The notes under the pieces were generated by a model. It was not told the origin of the DNA. It saw only the letters and a program-made list of their open reading frames with translations, and ran no database searches. DNA of 64,000 bases from Williamsia sp. GTDB taxonomy: Bacteria > Actinomycetota > Actinomycetes > Mycobacteriales > Mycobacteriaceae. The stretch lies in the NCBI RefSeq assembly GCF_016462415.1, contig NZ_JAEMTF010000002.1:1-64000 (forward strand). Reading direction: 5' to 3'. Below, in pieces: positions 18,469 through 28,048 of this stretch (its first letter is position 1; each line of letters opens with the position of its first letter). The position numbers and the translations under genes were made by a program.

Positions 18469-19293
18469 TCAGAACACCGCGGATCGCAACGCGATCTCGC
18501 TGGCGAGCGCGGGCGCGGCGTTCTGCGGGATCCAGTGGTCGACGCCGGACAGTTCGCAGAAGCGGTAGTCGGCGTAGACGAATCGCGAGCTGGCCTCGGC
18601 CTGCTCGCGCCCCAGCGCGGTGTCGCCGTCGCTCCACACCATCGTGGTCGGGACCTCCACGGGCGCACAGGCCATGTTCGCGGCGATGTCGCCGCTGAAG
18701 TTGGCCCGGTACCAGTTGGTCGCACCGGTGAGGCCGGACCGTTCGAGCAGCGGCGCGCACGAGTCGTCGGGCAGCAGACCCCGCAGGAACGCGGCGTCGT
18801 CGGCGAGCAGCCGATCCTCCGAGGCGGGATCGATCAGCATCGGGATGTAGGAGGACCGTTCGCGTTGGTCGGTGCTCTGTGTGAGCGCCCCGGCGATCGC
18901 CGACGGGTGCCCCACGCTGACGGCGACGAGTCCGGTCAGCCGGCCGGGGTGCCGACCGGCCAGATGCCAGGCGACGATCGCACCCCAGTCGTGGCCCACC
19001 ACCAACGCGTAGTTGATGCCGAGTCCGTCGAGGATGCCCACCGCATCGGACACCAGGTGTTCGATGCGGTAGTCGCCGACGTTCGGCGGACGGGCGCCCG
19101 GCGAGTACCCACGCTGGTCGGGTACCACGGTTCGCAGGCCGGACTCGTGCAGCCGGGGGACGATCTGGTCGAAGCAGGTTCCGCTGCTGGGGAATCCGTG
19201 CAGCAGCAGGACGACGGGACCGTTCTGCGGGCCGCCGACTCGAACGGTGAACTCCAGGTCGCCGACGGCGACGGTCGTGGTCTCGACATTCAT
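18469..19293 (-). CDS. Alpha/beta hydrolase, epoxide-hydrolase-like
   Basis: A 274-residue enzyme from the ATG at 19293. The oxyanion motif LLHGFPSSGTCF and the nucleophile elbow VGHDWGAIVAWHLA (Asp instead of Ser) place it in the epoxide hydrolase/haloalkane dehalogenase branch. RGYSPGARP is also typical of that branch. The charge-relay acid falls near VWSDGDTALG and the histidine in SGVDHWIPQ. The substrate is not predictable. The open frame extends upstream into cobQ, but nothing there resembles the family. It lies ten bases downstream of cobQ. Confidence 0.9.
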   Translation of the reverse strand: MNVETTTVAVGDLEFTVRVGGPQNGPVVLLLHGFPSSGTCFDQIVPRLHESGLRTVVPDQRGYSPGARPPNVGDYRIEHLVSDAVGILDGLGINYALVVGHDWGAIVAWHLAGRHPGRLTGLVAVSVGHPSAIAGALTQSTDQRERSSYIPMLIDPASEDRLLADDAAFLRGLLPDDSCAPLLERSGLTGATNWYRANFSGDIAANMACAPVEVPTTMVWSDGDTALGREQAEASSRFVYADYRFCELSGVDHWIPQNAAPALASEIALRSAVF

Positions 19294-19303
19294 CGACACC
19301 AGC

Positions 19304-20860
19304 TTACGTGCGCCGCTCGTCCCGGCCACCGGCGTCGAGGGTGATGCCCACCGTCGGCAGGTCGTCCGGGGCGCCGGACTCGATGAGCGCGATGATCGCG
19401 GACATGTCGAGATGATCGTCGACGAGATCGGCCATCCGGTCGATCTGCGCCATCCGGATCGCGGTGAAATCGGTGTCGGATGCGACGACGAAGCCGGTCT
19501 TCCCGGCCGCCTGTGCCGCATCGCGCAGCACATCCCGGCGGACGTCGTCGTTGGCGAGCAGCCCGTGCCAGTGGGTACCGCGGATCGCACCCGTGACCGT
19601 GCCCTCGGGGCCGTGGTCGTCGTCGACGACCCACGGGTCGTCGGACGAGGCGGTCACCTGGCCGTGATGGATCTCGTACCCCTGCGCTCGCCTGCCCTGG
19701 CACCTGCCGCGCACCGGGCGCACCGTCTTGTGCGCCGCGAACTCGACAGTCATGTCCAGGATGCCGAGTCCGTCGACCGGCCCGGGCGCACCCGAGGTCG
19801 ACTCGACCTCGTCGAGGATGGTCCGACCGAGCATCTGGTAGCCGCCGCAGACGCCGATGATCGCCCGGCCGCGCGCGGCCCGATCGATCAGGGCGCGGTC
19901 GAGTCCGCGCTCCCGCATCCAGGCGAGATCGGAGACGGTGGCCCGGGTTCCGGGCAGGACGACGAGGTCGGCGCCGGCGATGCTCGCGATGTCGGCGACC
20001 CAGCGCACGTCGACACCCGGTTCACAGGCCAACGCCTCGAGGTCGGTCGAGTTGGACAGCCGGGGCAGACGGACGGCGGCGACGGACAACCGGTCGGTGC
20101 CGATGCCGGGCGTCGACAGCCCGAGGGTGCGTCCGATCGGCGACGACAGCGAGTCCTCGGCATCGAGCCAGAGATCGGGTTCGTAGGGCACCACACCGAG
20201 CGTGGGTCGACCGGAGAGGGCGCGGAGCTGGTCGAGTCCCGGGTCGAGGATCGACTGCGCCCCACGGAACTTGTTGACCACGAACCCGGCCACCCGGGAC
20301 TGGTCGTGCGCACCGAGCGCCGCGACGGTCCCGAGCAGGTGTGCCAGCACTCCCCCGCGGTCGATGTCGCCCACCACGATGACGGGGATGTCGGCCGCCT
20401 GCGCCAACCCCATGTTCGCGATGTCGGATTCCCGGAGATTGATCTCGGCGATCGAGCCGGCGCCCTCGCAGATCACGACGTCGAAATCCGCACGCAGCGA
20501 GGCCAGCTCGGCGTCGACGACCTCCGCCAGGGCGATCCGGCGGCTGTGGTAGTCGGTCGCCGAGATCCATCCGTCGGCCCGACCGCGCACCACGACCTGG
20601 GACCGGCGATCGCCACCGGGTTTGAGCAGGACCGGGTTGAAACGCGTGGACGGTTCCAGTCCACACGCCAGCGCCTGCATGCCCTGTGCCCGGCCGATCT
20701 CACCGCCGTCGACGGTGACCACCGAGTTGTTGGACATGTTCTGCGCCTTGAAGGGCGCCACCGCGACCCCGCGGCGGTGCAGTGCACGGCACAGGCCGGC
20801 CACCAGCAGGCTCTTGCCCGCGTCGGAGCTCGTGCCGCCGATCAGCAGCGCGCCTCGCAC
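19304..20860 (-). CDS. cobQ: Cobyric acid synthase
   Basis: CobQ performs the four final glutamine-dependent amidations (b, d, e, g) of adenosylcobyrinate diamide. The 518-residue protein begins [19 protein letters not shown], an N-terminal P-loop-like dethiobiotin-synthase fold, followed by [10 protein letters not shown] and [12 protein letters not shown]. The C-terminal glutamine amidotransferase domain carries [10 protein letters not shown] (nucleophile Cys) and GTHWHGLL (His). It is separated by about 8 kb from cobO-cobB-cysG. No corrinoid methyltransferases lie in this window, so the rest of the pathway must be elsewhere. Confidence 0.95.
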   Translation of the reverse strand: MRGALLIGGTSSDAGKSLLVAGLCRALHRRGVAVAPFKAQNMSNNSVVTVDGGEIGRAQGMQALACGLEPSTRFNPVLLKPGGDRRSQVVVRGRADGWISATDYHSRRIALAEVVDAELASLRADFDVVICEGAGSIAEINLRESDIANMGLAQAADIPVIVVGDIDRGGVLAHLLGTVAALGAHDQSRVAGFVVNKFRGAQSILDPGLDQLRALSGRPTLGVVPYEPDLWLDAEDSLSSPIGRTLGLSTPGIGTDRLSVAAVRLPRLSNSTDLEALACEPGVDVRWVADIASIAGADLVVLPGTRATVSDLAWMRERGLDRALIDRAARGRAIIGVCGGYQMLGRTILDEVESTSGAPGPVDGLGILDMTVEFAAHKTVRPVRGRCQGRRAQGYEIHHGQVTASSDDPWVVDDDHGPEGTVTGAIRGTHWHGLLANDDVRRDVLRDAAQAAGKTGFVVASDTDFTAIRMAQIDRMADLVDDHLDMSAIIALIESGAPDDLPTVGITLDAGGRDERRT

Positions 20861-20866
20861 GCCGGT

Positions 20867-21745
20867 CTACAGCGCCGTGTCAGAGGCGGGGGGAAGGGTG
20901 AGGACCTCGACACCGTCGTCGGTGACGACGAGGGTGTGTTCGAACTGGGCGGTCCACTTGCGATCGCGGGTCACGACGGTCCAGCCGTCGTCCCACACGT
21001 CGTAGGCGAGTCCACCGAGGTTGATCATCGGCTCGATGGTGAACACCATCCCCGGTTCGAGGACGGTGTCGACATTCGGCTGGTCGTAGTGCAGGACCAC
21101 GAGCCCGTTGTGGAAGGTCTCGCCGATCCCGTGGCCGGTGAAGTCGCGGACCACGCTGTAGCCGAACCGGTTCGCGTATGCCTCGATGACACGACCGACG
21201 ACGTTGAGTTCACGACCCGCCCGCACCGCCTTGATCGCCCGCATGGTCGCGGTGTGGGTGCGCTCGACGAGGTCGGCCACCTCGTGCGAGACGTTGCCCG
21301 CGAGGTAGGTGGCGTTGGTGTCGCCGTGCACGCCGTCGATGTAGGCGGTGACGTCGATGTTGACGATGTCACCGTCCTCGATGACGGTCGAATCCGGGAT
21401 GCCGTGGCAGATCACCTCGTTCAGCGAGGTGCAGCAGGACTTCGGGAAACCGCGGTAACCCAGCGTCGAGGGGTACGCGCCGTGATCGATCATGTACTCG
21501 TGCGCGATCCGGTCGAGTGCGTCGGTGGTGACGCCGGGCTCGACCGCCTTGCCCGCCTCCGCGAGGGCGTCGGCCGCGATCCGGCCGGCGACGCGCATCT
21601 TCTCGATGGTCTCCGGGGTCTGCACCCACGGTTCGTGTCCCTCGTTCGCACTCGGCTTCCAGACGTATTCCGGGCGAGGTATCGACGACGGGACAGCCAG
21701 CGTCGGCGAGACGACACCCGGCTCCAGAGCTGTACGTACGGACAT
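20867..21745 (-). CDS. map: Type I methionine aminopeptidase
   Basis: The enzyme removes the initiator methionine from nascent proteins. The 292-residue product has the long N-terminal extension typical of actinobacterial MapB ([21 protein letters not shown], read in two parts) before the pita-bread catalytic domain. Visible metal-ligand segments are [19 protein letters not shown] (two Asp), GHGIGETFH (His), [10 protein letters not shown] (Glu) and AQFEHTLVV (Glu). It lies six bases upstream of cobQ and is the equivalent of Rv2861c (mapB). Confidence 0.95.
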   Translation of the reverse strand: MSVRTALEPGVVSPTLAVPSSIPRPEYVWKPSANEGHEPWVQTPETIEKMRVAGRIAADALAEAGKAVEPGVTTDALDRIAHEYMIDHGAYPSTLGYRGFPKSCCTSLNEVICHGIPDSTVIEDGDIVNIDVTAYIDGVHGDTNATYLAGNVSHEVADLVERTHTATMRAIKAVRAGRELNVVGRVIEAYANRFGYSVVRDFTGHGIGETFHNGLVVLHYDQPNVDTVLEPGMVFTIEPMINLGGLAYDVWDDGWTVVTRDRKWTAQFEHTLVVTDDGVEVLTLPPASDTAL

Positions 21746-21802
21746 GTATCCACCATATCCGCTCCCGACGGTGCTCCTCCTCGCCCCGCGAGCGCGCCGG
21801 GA

Positions 21803-23629
21803 TCAGTCGAGGAAGTCGGGCGGCAGGGCGGTGAAGAAGTCGCGCGTCACGCCGACGGCGTTGTCGGAACTCGCGCCGAGCACGACGAGGGTCGCGAAGG
21901 CGAGGTCGCCGCGGTAACCGGCGAACCAGGCGTGCGAACCGCCCGGGACCTCGGCCTCACCGGTCTTGCCGAACACCTCGCCCTGATCCTTGATCCGGTC
22001 GGCGGTGCCGTCGACGATCACCTCGCGCATCATCGGCCGGAGCGCCCGCACGACGGCGGGGTCGATGTCGGGGTGCGGGCCGGACACCGTGGTGGCCCGG
22101 TCGAGGATCAGCTGGGGCACCGGCGTCGATCCGTGGGCGACGGTGGCCGCGACCATGGCGAGCCCGAACGGACTCGTGAGGACCTTGCCCTGCCCGAAGC
22201 CGTCCTCGGTGCGGGCGATGAGAGCCGGCTCGATCGGGACCGAGCCGGAGTCGACCGGGATGCCCGGCACATCGAACTTCGTACCGATGCCCATGCGCGC
22301 GGCGGCGTTGGCGAGGTCGGACGGGCCCATCTCGCTGGCCAGCTTGGCGAAGGTGGTGTTGCAGGACCGGGCGAACGCCTTCTGCATCGTCACCTCACCG
22401 AGGGAGAAGTTGTTGTAGTTCGGGATGGTGCGCTCGCCGATCGTCACCTCGCCGGGGCATCCGACGACGGTCTGCGGCTTCGACAACCCGGTCGCGATCG
22501 CGGCGGCCGAGGTGACCATCTTGAACGTCGACCCGGGCGGGTAGAGACCCGTCGTGGCCAATGGACCGACCTTGTCGGCCAACGCATTCTGCGCGACGGC
22601 GAGCAGGCGCCCGGTCGAGGGTTGGATGACCACCATCATGGTCTGGAAACGCGACGCGGCGTTGACCGCACGCTGAGCTGCCTGCTGCACGCTGCGGGAC
22701 AGACTGATGTCCACCGACGGCGATGGTGCGGGATCGACCTCGGCGAGCACGCCGGCGGTGGCACCGTTGGGGTTCAGCGACAGCACTCGCCAGCCGGCTT
22801 TGCCCTCGAGGTCGCTCGCCACCTGTTTCTTGACCTGGCCCACCAGATCCGGCGCGAACGTGGGGTCGGTGGGCACCAGGTCCGCCTGGTCCGATGTGGT
22901 CGCGCCGGGGACGGCGGCGAGGAGGTCGCTGACCTGGTCGTACTGGCGGCGGTCGATGGTGGCGATGACGTAGTTCCCCGAGACCGCGGTCGCGCCCTCC
23001 GCGATGGCCTGTGGGCTGAGGCCGGGGGTGAACCGTCCGAGGATGGCCGCGAGTTGCGTGGCGGCGTCGGAGACCGAACCGGTCTTCGCCGCGGTGGTCG
23101 CGTCGAGCCCGACCCGCATCACGGTGCCCGGTTCGAGCACCGTCGAGCCGTCGCTCTCGTTGACCGACCCGACCGGCGCGGGGACGTCCTGCAGCGACAT
23201 CTGCTGTGTCGCACCCAGTTCGGGATGGATGTCGGTGGAGTCCCACCGGACCTGCCATCCGGAGTCGGTGCGGGACATGGCCAGCTTCGCGTCGTAACGC
23301 CACGTCTGCTTGCGCGGCAACGCCCACTGATAGGACACGTCCACGGTGGCGGTGTCGCCGGTCACCTGGGACCGGCCGGTGCTCGCGGTCATGCCGGTGG
23401 CCCGCAGGCCGGAGAAGGCGGCGTCGATGTCGGCGGCGGCGCGCTGCGGGGAATCGGTGCGGCGCGCGGCCTCGTCGGTGCGGTGGGCGCCGAAGACGGA
23501 GAGGAAGTCACCGGCCGCGGCCCGGGGACCGTCGTCCTCGCCACCCGCGCACGCGGTGCCCGCCACCACGACGAATCCAACGATCGCGACCGCCACCAGG
23601 TGCTTTGTTGCGTTCCGGTCCACTCTCAT
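21803..23629 (-). CDS. Penicillin-binding lipoprotein (PbpLipo/Rv2864c-like)
   Basis: A 608-residue transpeptidase, anchored outside the membrane through a lipobox (VVVAGTAC, signal about residues 1-27), that should cross-link peptidoglycan. Order: signal, MecA_N (NTF2-like) domain about residues 35-150, dimerisation region, then the transpeptidase domain with SxxK in PPGSTFKM, SxN in RSCNTTFAKL and KTG in FGKTGEAEVPGG. M. tuberculosis Rv2864c aligns along its whole length from memory. An ATG nine codons upstream (23656) has a better GGGAAG site and may be the true start. Confidence 0.94.
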   Translation of the reverse strand: MRVDRNATKHLVAVAIVGFVVVAGTACAGGEDDGPRAAAGDFLSVFGAHRTDEAARRTDSPQRAAADIDAAFSGLRATGMTASTGRSQVTGDTATVDVSYQWALPRKQTWRYDAKLAMSRTDSGWQVRWDSTDIHPELGATQQMSLQDVPAPVGSVNESDGSTVLEPGTVMRVGLDATTAAKTGSVSDAATQLAAILGRFTPGLSPQAIAEGATAVSGNYVIATIDRRQYDQVSDLLAAVPGATTSDQADLVPTDPTFAPDLVGQVKKQVASDLEGKAGWRVLSLNPNGATAGVLAEVDPAPSPSVDISLSRSVQQAAQRAVNAASRFQTMMVVIQPSTGRLLAVAQNALADKVGPLATTGLYPPGSTFKMVTSAAAIATGLSKPQTVVGCPGEVTIGERTIPNYNNFSLGEVTMQKAFARSCNTTFAKLASEMGPSDLANAAARMGIGTKFDVPGIPVDSGSVPIEPALIARTEDGFGQGKVLTSPFGLAMVAATVAHGSTPVPQLILDRATTVSGPHPDIDPAVVRALRPMMREVIVDGTADRIKDQGEVFGKTGEAEVPGGSHAWFAGYRGDLAFATLVVLGASSDNAVGVTRDFFTALPPDFLD

Positions 23630-23656
23630 CGGGTCCGATAGTAGGGCCGGGTTCAT

Positions 23657-23967
23657 GTCTTCCCGACTCGCCACGCAGTGCGTGAACCTGAGAATTCCCC
23701 TCAGCGCCCGGATCCCGGGATGCTCCTGACTTCCCGACGAGCCCGAATTCCCAGGCTCCCGAATCCCGGAGTGCCGGCGGCTGGTCGGTCGCGCCTGGCG
23801 AAACGGCGACCCGTCAGTGCGTCGAGCCTCACTGCCTCCGGGAGATCACGAAGGCACAGCCGCCCCCGCCCACTCGGACCGACGCGTCGCGAGGAGCAGG
23901 ACATCGCACGCACGGCGATCCAACGCGTTCGGAAGGCGATGCGGGCGGGGTGATCGACCAGGACGAC
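23657..23967. other. Gap upstream of the penicillin-binding protein, with imperfect direct repeats
   Basis: No gene is seen in these 311 bases. They hold the penicillin-binding protein promoter region and three related 14-15 base elements: GCCCGGATCCCGGG (23706-23719), GCCCGAATTCCCAGG (23741-23755) and TCCCGAATCCCGGA (23757-23770), preceded by GAGAATTCCCC at about 23690. They look like degenerate copies of one partly palindromic motif, possibly an operator. Confidence 0.4.
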
Positions 23968-24489
23968 TCAGGGCCACAGATTGGGGTTCAAGTCCGATCC
24001 GTAACCGCCGTAGCGGGGGCGGCGCTCGAGGTGTAGATGCGGGCCGGTGGTGTTTCCCGTATTGCCCGAGTAACCGATCAGTTGATTGGTCGCGACGCGC
24101 TGACCATCGCTCACGACTCTCCTGGACAAATGGCAGTAGCCCCAGTCAGAGCCGTCCACGTTGTCGTTGATCAGGATCATGGTGCCATAGGCAGAACCCC
24201 AGTTCGCTCGGCCCGTGCGCACATCGCCGCCGATGGTCGCGTACACCGGAGTGCCTACGGGACAACCGAGGTCGACTCCGGTGTGGTAACCGGCTTCCCA
24301 GTCTCCGCGTTGTCTCCACTGGGCCGTTATCGGGTGCGCGCTGGGGTTCCGCACGGGTCGCACGTACGACGCAGCGTGAGCTGCCGGCGCAACACCGACG
24401 CCAACCGCGGTGACTCCAGCGAAGAGGGCGCCACCGATCAGCACTTGCCGTCGACTGTGCGACCTAGGGGTTTCCTGACGATCTGCCAC
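23968..24489 (-). CDS. Tat-exported M23 (LytM-type) metallopeptidase
   Basis: A 173-residue secreted protein. The leader SRRQVLIGGALFAGVTAVG is a twin-arginine signal, cleaved near AAHA-A (about residue 40). The mature part is almost only an M23 domain with the zinc site intact: H69-x3-D73 (YHTGVDLG), H120 (YCHLS) and H151-x-H153 (GPHLHLE), so an active peptidoglycan endopeptidase is likely. The segment GDWEAGYHTGVDLGCPVGT resembles phage and streptomycete lysins. Its local base composition looks less GC-rich than its neighbours, it has no counterpart in the M. tuberculosis order, and an AT-rich stretch lies just upstream, so acquisition by transfer is plausible. Confidence 0.88.
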   Translation of the reverse strand: MADRQETPRSHSRRQVLIGGALFAGVTAVGVGVAPAAHAASYVRPVRNPSAHPITAQWRQRGDWEAGYHTGVDLGCPVGTPVYATIGGDVRTGRANWGSAYGTMILINDNVDGSDWGYCHLSRRVVSDGQRVATNQLIGYSGNTGNTTGPHLHLERRPRYGGYGSDLNPNLWP

Positions 24490-24695
24490 AACTGTTCTCC
24501 TCGTTGATCATTCGGGGTCAGCGAGACACGAACCAGCGCCCGTTGTCCGGTGCCAGTATTACACCGCGCGAACATTGTTGCTGAGCGTAAGGAAAAATAA
24601 ATTGGGTCCGTCAGTCGATCGGCCGTAGGCGACGATGACGCGAGCAGAGCGGCGTGATCGACTGCGATGGTCGCTGGTCTGTCCTGATCGCGGAG

Positions 24696-25532
24696 TCAGT
24701 CGACGAGAACCGTTGCGAACCGGCCGACCTCGCGGAAACCGACCCGCTCGTAGGCCTGGCGGGCCGGATGGTTGAAGCCGTTGACGTAGAGGCTCGCCAT
24801 CCGTCCTTCAGCCGCGATCGCGGCGACGACCGAGGCGGTTCCGGCGGCCCCGAGGCCGTGACCTCGCCGTTCGGGCGACACCCAGACCCCCTGGATCTGG
24901 CCGACCTGCCGCGACATCGAGCCGACCTCGGCCTTGAACACCACCGTGCCGTCCTCGAAACGGGCGAAGGCGCGCCCGGCACTGATCAGCGCGGCGATCC
25001 GCCGCCGGTAGGACCGGCCGCCGTCGCCGGCACACGGATCGACGCCCACCTCGCCGACGAACATCTCGATGGCCGCGGGCAGATAGGCGTCGATCTCGTC
25101 GAGTCGGACTCGGCGGACGTCCGAGTCGGGTCGGAGTTCGGGTGGCCCGGACATCGCCAGCAGCGGCTGGTCGTCCCGGATCTCGCGGGCGGGCCCCCAG
25201 TGGACGGTGGCGTGTTCCCAGAACGGGATCACGTGCTGTGCGCGACCGACGACCGATGAGCACAGGCGCGGATTGCGTACCGCCCGAGCGGCGAACGTCG
25301 CGATGTCCTCGTCGTCGCCGAGCATGGGGATCAGATTCGCGCCGGAGAAGCACAGCGCGGACGTGGGATCGCCGTTGCTCCACAGCTCGCCGCCCAGCAC
25401 CCGGGGGCTGATCCCCTGTTCCTCGACACGCGCCGCGACCATGCACATCCCGACCGGGTCGAGTGTGAGCGCGTGGGCGACCGCCTCGGCGTCTCGAGCA
25501 CCGAGGGGCTTGTCGCCCAGCAGCTTCAGCAC
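24696..25532 (-). CDS. DUF4081 plus GNAT acetyltransferase (Rv2867c-like)
   Basis: A 278-residue two-part protein. The N-terminal half (about 1-135) matches DUF4081, with GGELWSNGDPTSALCFSGANLIP visible in two blocks; the C-terminal half is a GCN5-like acetyltransferase with acetyl-CoA loop SPERRGHGLGAAGTA and YVNGFNHPARQAYERVGF. The substrate is unknown. I use the GTG at 25532, which has CAGGAG and GGGAG upstream; the frame extends to a TTG at 25565. The gene precedes ispG-rip1-dxr in the same order as M. tuberculosis, but with a 93-base gap. Confidence 0.9.
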   Translation of the reverse strand: MLKLLGDKPLGARDAEAVAHALTLDPVGMCMVAARVEEQGISPRVLGGELWSNGDPTSALCFSGANLIPMLGDDEDIATFAARAVRNPRLCSSVVGRAQHVIPFWEHATVHWGPAREIRDDQPLLAMSGPPELRPDSDVRRVRLDEIDAYLPAAIEMFVGEVGVDPCAGDGGRSYRRRIAALISAGRAFARFEDGTVVFKAEVGSMSRQVGQIQGVWVSPERRGHGLGAAGTASVVAAIAAEGRMASLYVNGFNHPARQAYERVGFREVGRFATVLVD

Positions 25533-25625
25533 GATTGCTCCCGGCTCCTGAAGGAAGTGGCGCAACCCGTCGGGCGACGAGCCGCGTGGACGATCACCGG
25601 CGTCTCACCCCGGTGCAGCGGACGG

Positions 25626-26813
25626 TCACCCGACGCTGACGACCGGCGATCCGGTGGACGCCTCTGGTCCAGTCTCCCCCGATTCGGCCGCAATGCGTAG
25701 TGCTTCTTCGATCAAGGTCTCGACGATCTGGGCCTCGGGCACCGTCTTGATGACCTCACCCTTGACGAAGATCTGTCCGCGACCGTTGCCCGACGCGACA
25801 CCGAGGTCGGCTTCGCGTGCCTCACCGGGGCCGTTGACGACGCATCCCATCACCGCGACGCGCAGCGGGACCTCCATGCCCTCGAGTCCGGCGCTCACCT
25901 CGTCGGCGAGCTTGTAGACGTCGACCTGGGCGCGCCCACACGACGGGCAGGAGACGATCTCGAGCTTGCGGGGCCGCAGGTTCAGCGACTGCAGGATCTG
26001 GTCACCGACCTTGATCTCCTCGGCGGGCGGCGCCGACAACGACACGCGGATGGTGTCGCCGATGCCCTCCGACAGCAGTGCACCGAAGGCGACCGCGGAC
26101 TTGATCGTGCCCTGGAACGCCGGTCCGGCCTCGGTGACACCGAGATGCAGCGGGTAGTCCGACTGCGCCGCGAGCTGACGGTAGGCCTCGACCATGATCA
26201 CCGGGTCGTTGTGCTTGACCGAGATCTTGATGTCGCCGAAGCCGTGCTCCTCGAACAGGCCGGCCTCCCACAGTGCCGACTCGACGAGGGCCTCCGGGGT
26301 GGCCTTGCCGTACTTCGCGAGCAGTCGCGGGTCCAGCGACCCGGCGTTGACACCGATGCGGATCGGGATGTTGGCGTCCTTCGCGGCCAGCGCGACGTCC
26401 TTCACGCGACCGTCGAACTCCTTGATGTTGCCGGGGTTCACCCGCACGGCGGCACACCCGGCGTCGATGGCGGCGAAGATGTACCGCGGCTGGAAGTGGA
26501 TGTCGGCGATCACCGGGATCTGGCTCTTCTTGGCGATGATCGCGAGCGCGTCGGCGTCCTCCTGCCGGGGGCAGGCCACGCGCACGATGTCGCAGCCCGA
26601 CGCGGTCAGCTCGGCGATCTGCTGCAGCGTCGCGTTGATGTCGTGGGTCTTGGTGGTGGTCATCGACTGCACCGAGATCGGGTGGTCGCTGCCGACACCG
26701 ACGGTCCCGACCTGGATCTGGCGGGTCTTCCGGCGGGGTGCGAGCACCGGCGGCGGTGCCGCGGGCATGCCGAGGCCGATCGACATCGGTCCGGATGTGG
26801 AGTCGCTGCTCAT
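25626..26813 (-). CDS. ispG: 4-hydroxy-3-methylbut-2-enyl diphosphate synthase
   Basis: IspG (GcpE) is the [4Fe-4S] enzyme that converts MEcPP to HMBPP in the MEP isoprenoid pathway. The 395-residue protein has the N-terminal TIM barrel ([21 protein letters not shown] read in two parts, [10 protein letters not shown]) and the C-terminal cluster-binding domain with [12 protein letters not shown] and [10 protein letters not shown] supplying the three cysteines. It lies 12 bases downstream of rip1, and dxr is upstream in the same run, so two MEP enzymes flank a membrane protease in one operon. Confidence 0.97.
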   Translation of the reverse strand: MSSDSTSGPMSIGLGMPAAPPPVLAPRRKTRQIQVGTVGVGSDHPISVQSMTTTKTHDINATLQQIAELTASGCDIVRVACPRQEDADALAIIAKKSQIPVIADIHFQPRYIFAAIDAGCAAVRVNPGNIKEFDGRVKDVALAAKDANIPIRIGVNAGSLDPRLLAKYGKATPEALVESALWEAGLFEEHGFGDIKISVKHNDPVIMVEAYRQLAAQSDYPLHLGVTEAGPAFQGTIKSAVAFGALLSEGIGDTIRVSLSAPPAEEIKVGDQILQSLNLRPRKLEIVSCPSCGRAQVDVYKLADEVSAGLEGMEVPLRVAVMGCVVNGPGEAREADLGVASGNGRGQIFVKGEVIKTVPEAQIVETLIEEALRIAAESGETGPEASTGSPVVSVG

Positions 26814-26825
26814 GGCTGTCGCTTC

Positions 26826-28040
26826 CTAGAAGAGTTTGATCGGGTTGATGATGTCGGCGGTGAGGGTCAGGACCATGTAGCTGCCCATGATCGCGAGCAC
26901 CACGTACGTCGCCGGCATCAGCTTGATGTAGTCGACCGGCCCCTTGGCCACCTTGCCCAGCCGGGCGCGGATCGTGTTGCGGGCCTTCTCGTATCCGATG
27001 ATCGCGATGTGCCCACCGTCGAGCGGCAGCAGCGGGACCAGGTTAAACAGACCGAGGAAGAAATTGATGCTGATCAGCAACAGCAGGACTGCGGCCCACT
27101 GCCCCCGCTCGGCGAGGTCGCCACCGATGACGCTGGCGCCGTAGACGCTGACCGGGGTGTCGGCGGCACGTTCACCGCCGGTGACCGACGTCCACAGCGC
27201 GCCCACCTTCGACGGCAGCGACAGCAGCGAATCCCAGGTCGCGTGGGCGAGAGAACCGGTGAACATCACCGCACCGGGGACGGCACCGAGCACCGAGTAC
27301 TGGGTGTAACCCGAGGTGCGCGGGTAGGCGATACCGATCTGATTGACCGTCTTCGTCGCGCCCGCTCCGGCCTCGGTGTCGGGGACCGTCACCGGCTGCG
27401 GGGTCACGGTGACGTCGAACCGTGCACCGTCGCGCAGCACGGTGAGCACGACCGGACCGGTGCTCCTCTGGATGACCGGACTGAGCTCGGATGCCGTGGT
27501 CACCGGTTGTCCGCCGACCGCGACGATCTCGTCGCCCGCACGCAGCCCGGCGGCTGCGGCGGGCCCGGTTCCGGTACACGGCGACGAGGTGCCGTCCGAG
27601 GAGATCGTGGCGCTCACGCAGTCGGTGCCACCGACCCGCGACGGCGTCGGAGGCGGACTGAGATCGGGCAGGCCGACGCTCAGCGCCATGATCACGATCA
27701 GCACGAACCCGAGGATGAAGTTCTGCATCGGCCCGGCGATCATCACCACGAACCGCTTCCACGCCTTCTGCAGGTACATCGCCCGATGGGCCTGCTCCGG
27801 CGCGATCTCGTCGTAGGTGGTCATACCGGCGATGTCGCAGAAACCGCCCAACGGCAGCGCCTTGATGCCGTACTCGGTCTCGCCGCGGCGGAACGACCAG
27901 ATGGTGGGGCCGAAACCGATGAAGTAGCGCCGCACGAGCATGCCGGTGCGTTGCGCGGCCCACATGTGACCACACTCGTGCCACGCGATGGACAGCAACA
28001 GTCCCAGCGCGAACAGCAGTACACCGACAACGAAGACCAC
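26826..28040 (-). CDS. rip1: Site-2 intramembrane metalloprotease (RseP/Rip1)
   Basis: A 404-residue zinc protease of the plasma membrane that cuts anti-sigma factors and other membrane substrates inside the bilayer. From the GTG at 28040 the zinc motif HECGH falls at residues 21-25 in the first membrane span; a PDZ domain lies at about residues 165-250 (GLRAGDEIVAVGGQPV) and the second catalytic motif, PLDGGH, near residue 345. There are four predicted spans. An AGAGAGG precedes the start at a rather long 11 bases. Gene order dxr-rip1-ispG is as in M. tuberculosis. Confidence 0.94.
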   Translation of the reverse strand: MVFVVGVLLFALGLLLSIAWHECGHMWAAQRTGMLVRRYFIGFGPTIWSFRRGETEYGIKALPLGGFCDIAGMTTYDEIAPEQAHRAMYLQKAWKRFVVMIAGPMQNFILGFVLIVIMALSVGLPDLSPPPTPSRVGGTDCVSATISSDGTSSPCTGTGPAAAAGLRAGDEIVAVGGQPVTTASELSPVIQRSTGPVVLTVLRDGARFDVTVTPQPVTVPDTEAGAGATKTVNQIGIAYPRTSGYTQYSVLGAVPGAVMFTGSLAHATWDSLLSLPSKVGALWTSVTGGERAADTPVSVYGASVIGGDLAERGQWAAVLLLLISINFFLGLFNLVPLLPLDGGHIAIIGYEKARNTIRARLGKVAKGPVDYIKLMPATYVVLAIMGSYMVLTLTADIINPIKLF

Positions 28041-28048
28041 CGGAGCGA

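Noticed and set aside
19247-23641. A very long plus-strand open frame of about 1460 codons
   Set aside because: It is antisense to cobQ, map and the penicillin-binding protein gene, all of which show clear family motifs. Its translation is Arg/Gly/Asp/Val-rich with no recognisable domain, as expected of a GC-rich shadow frame.
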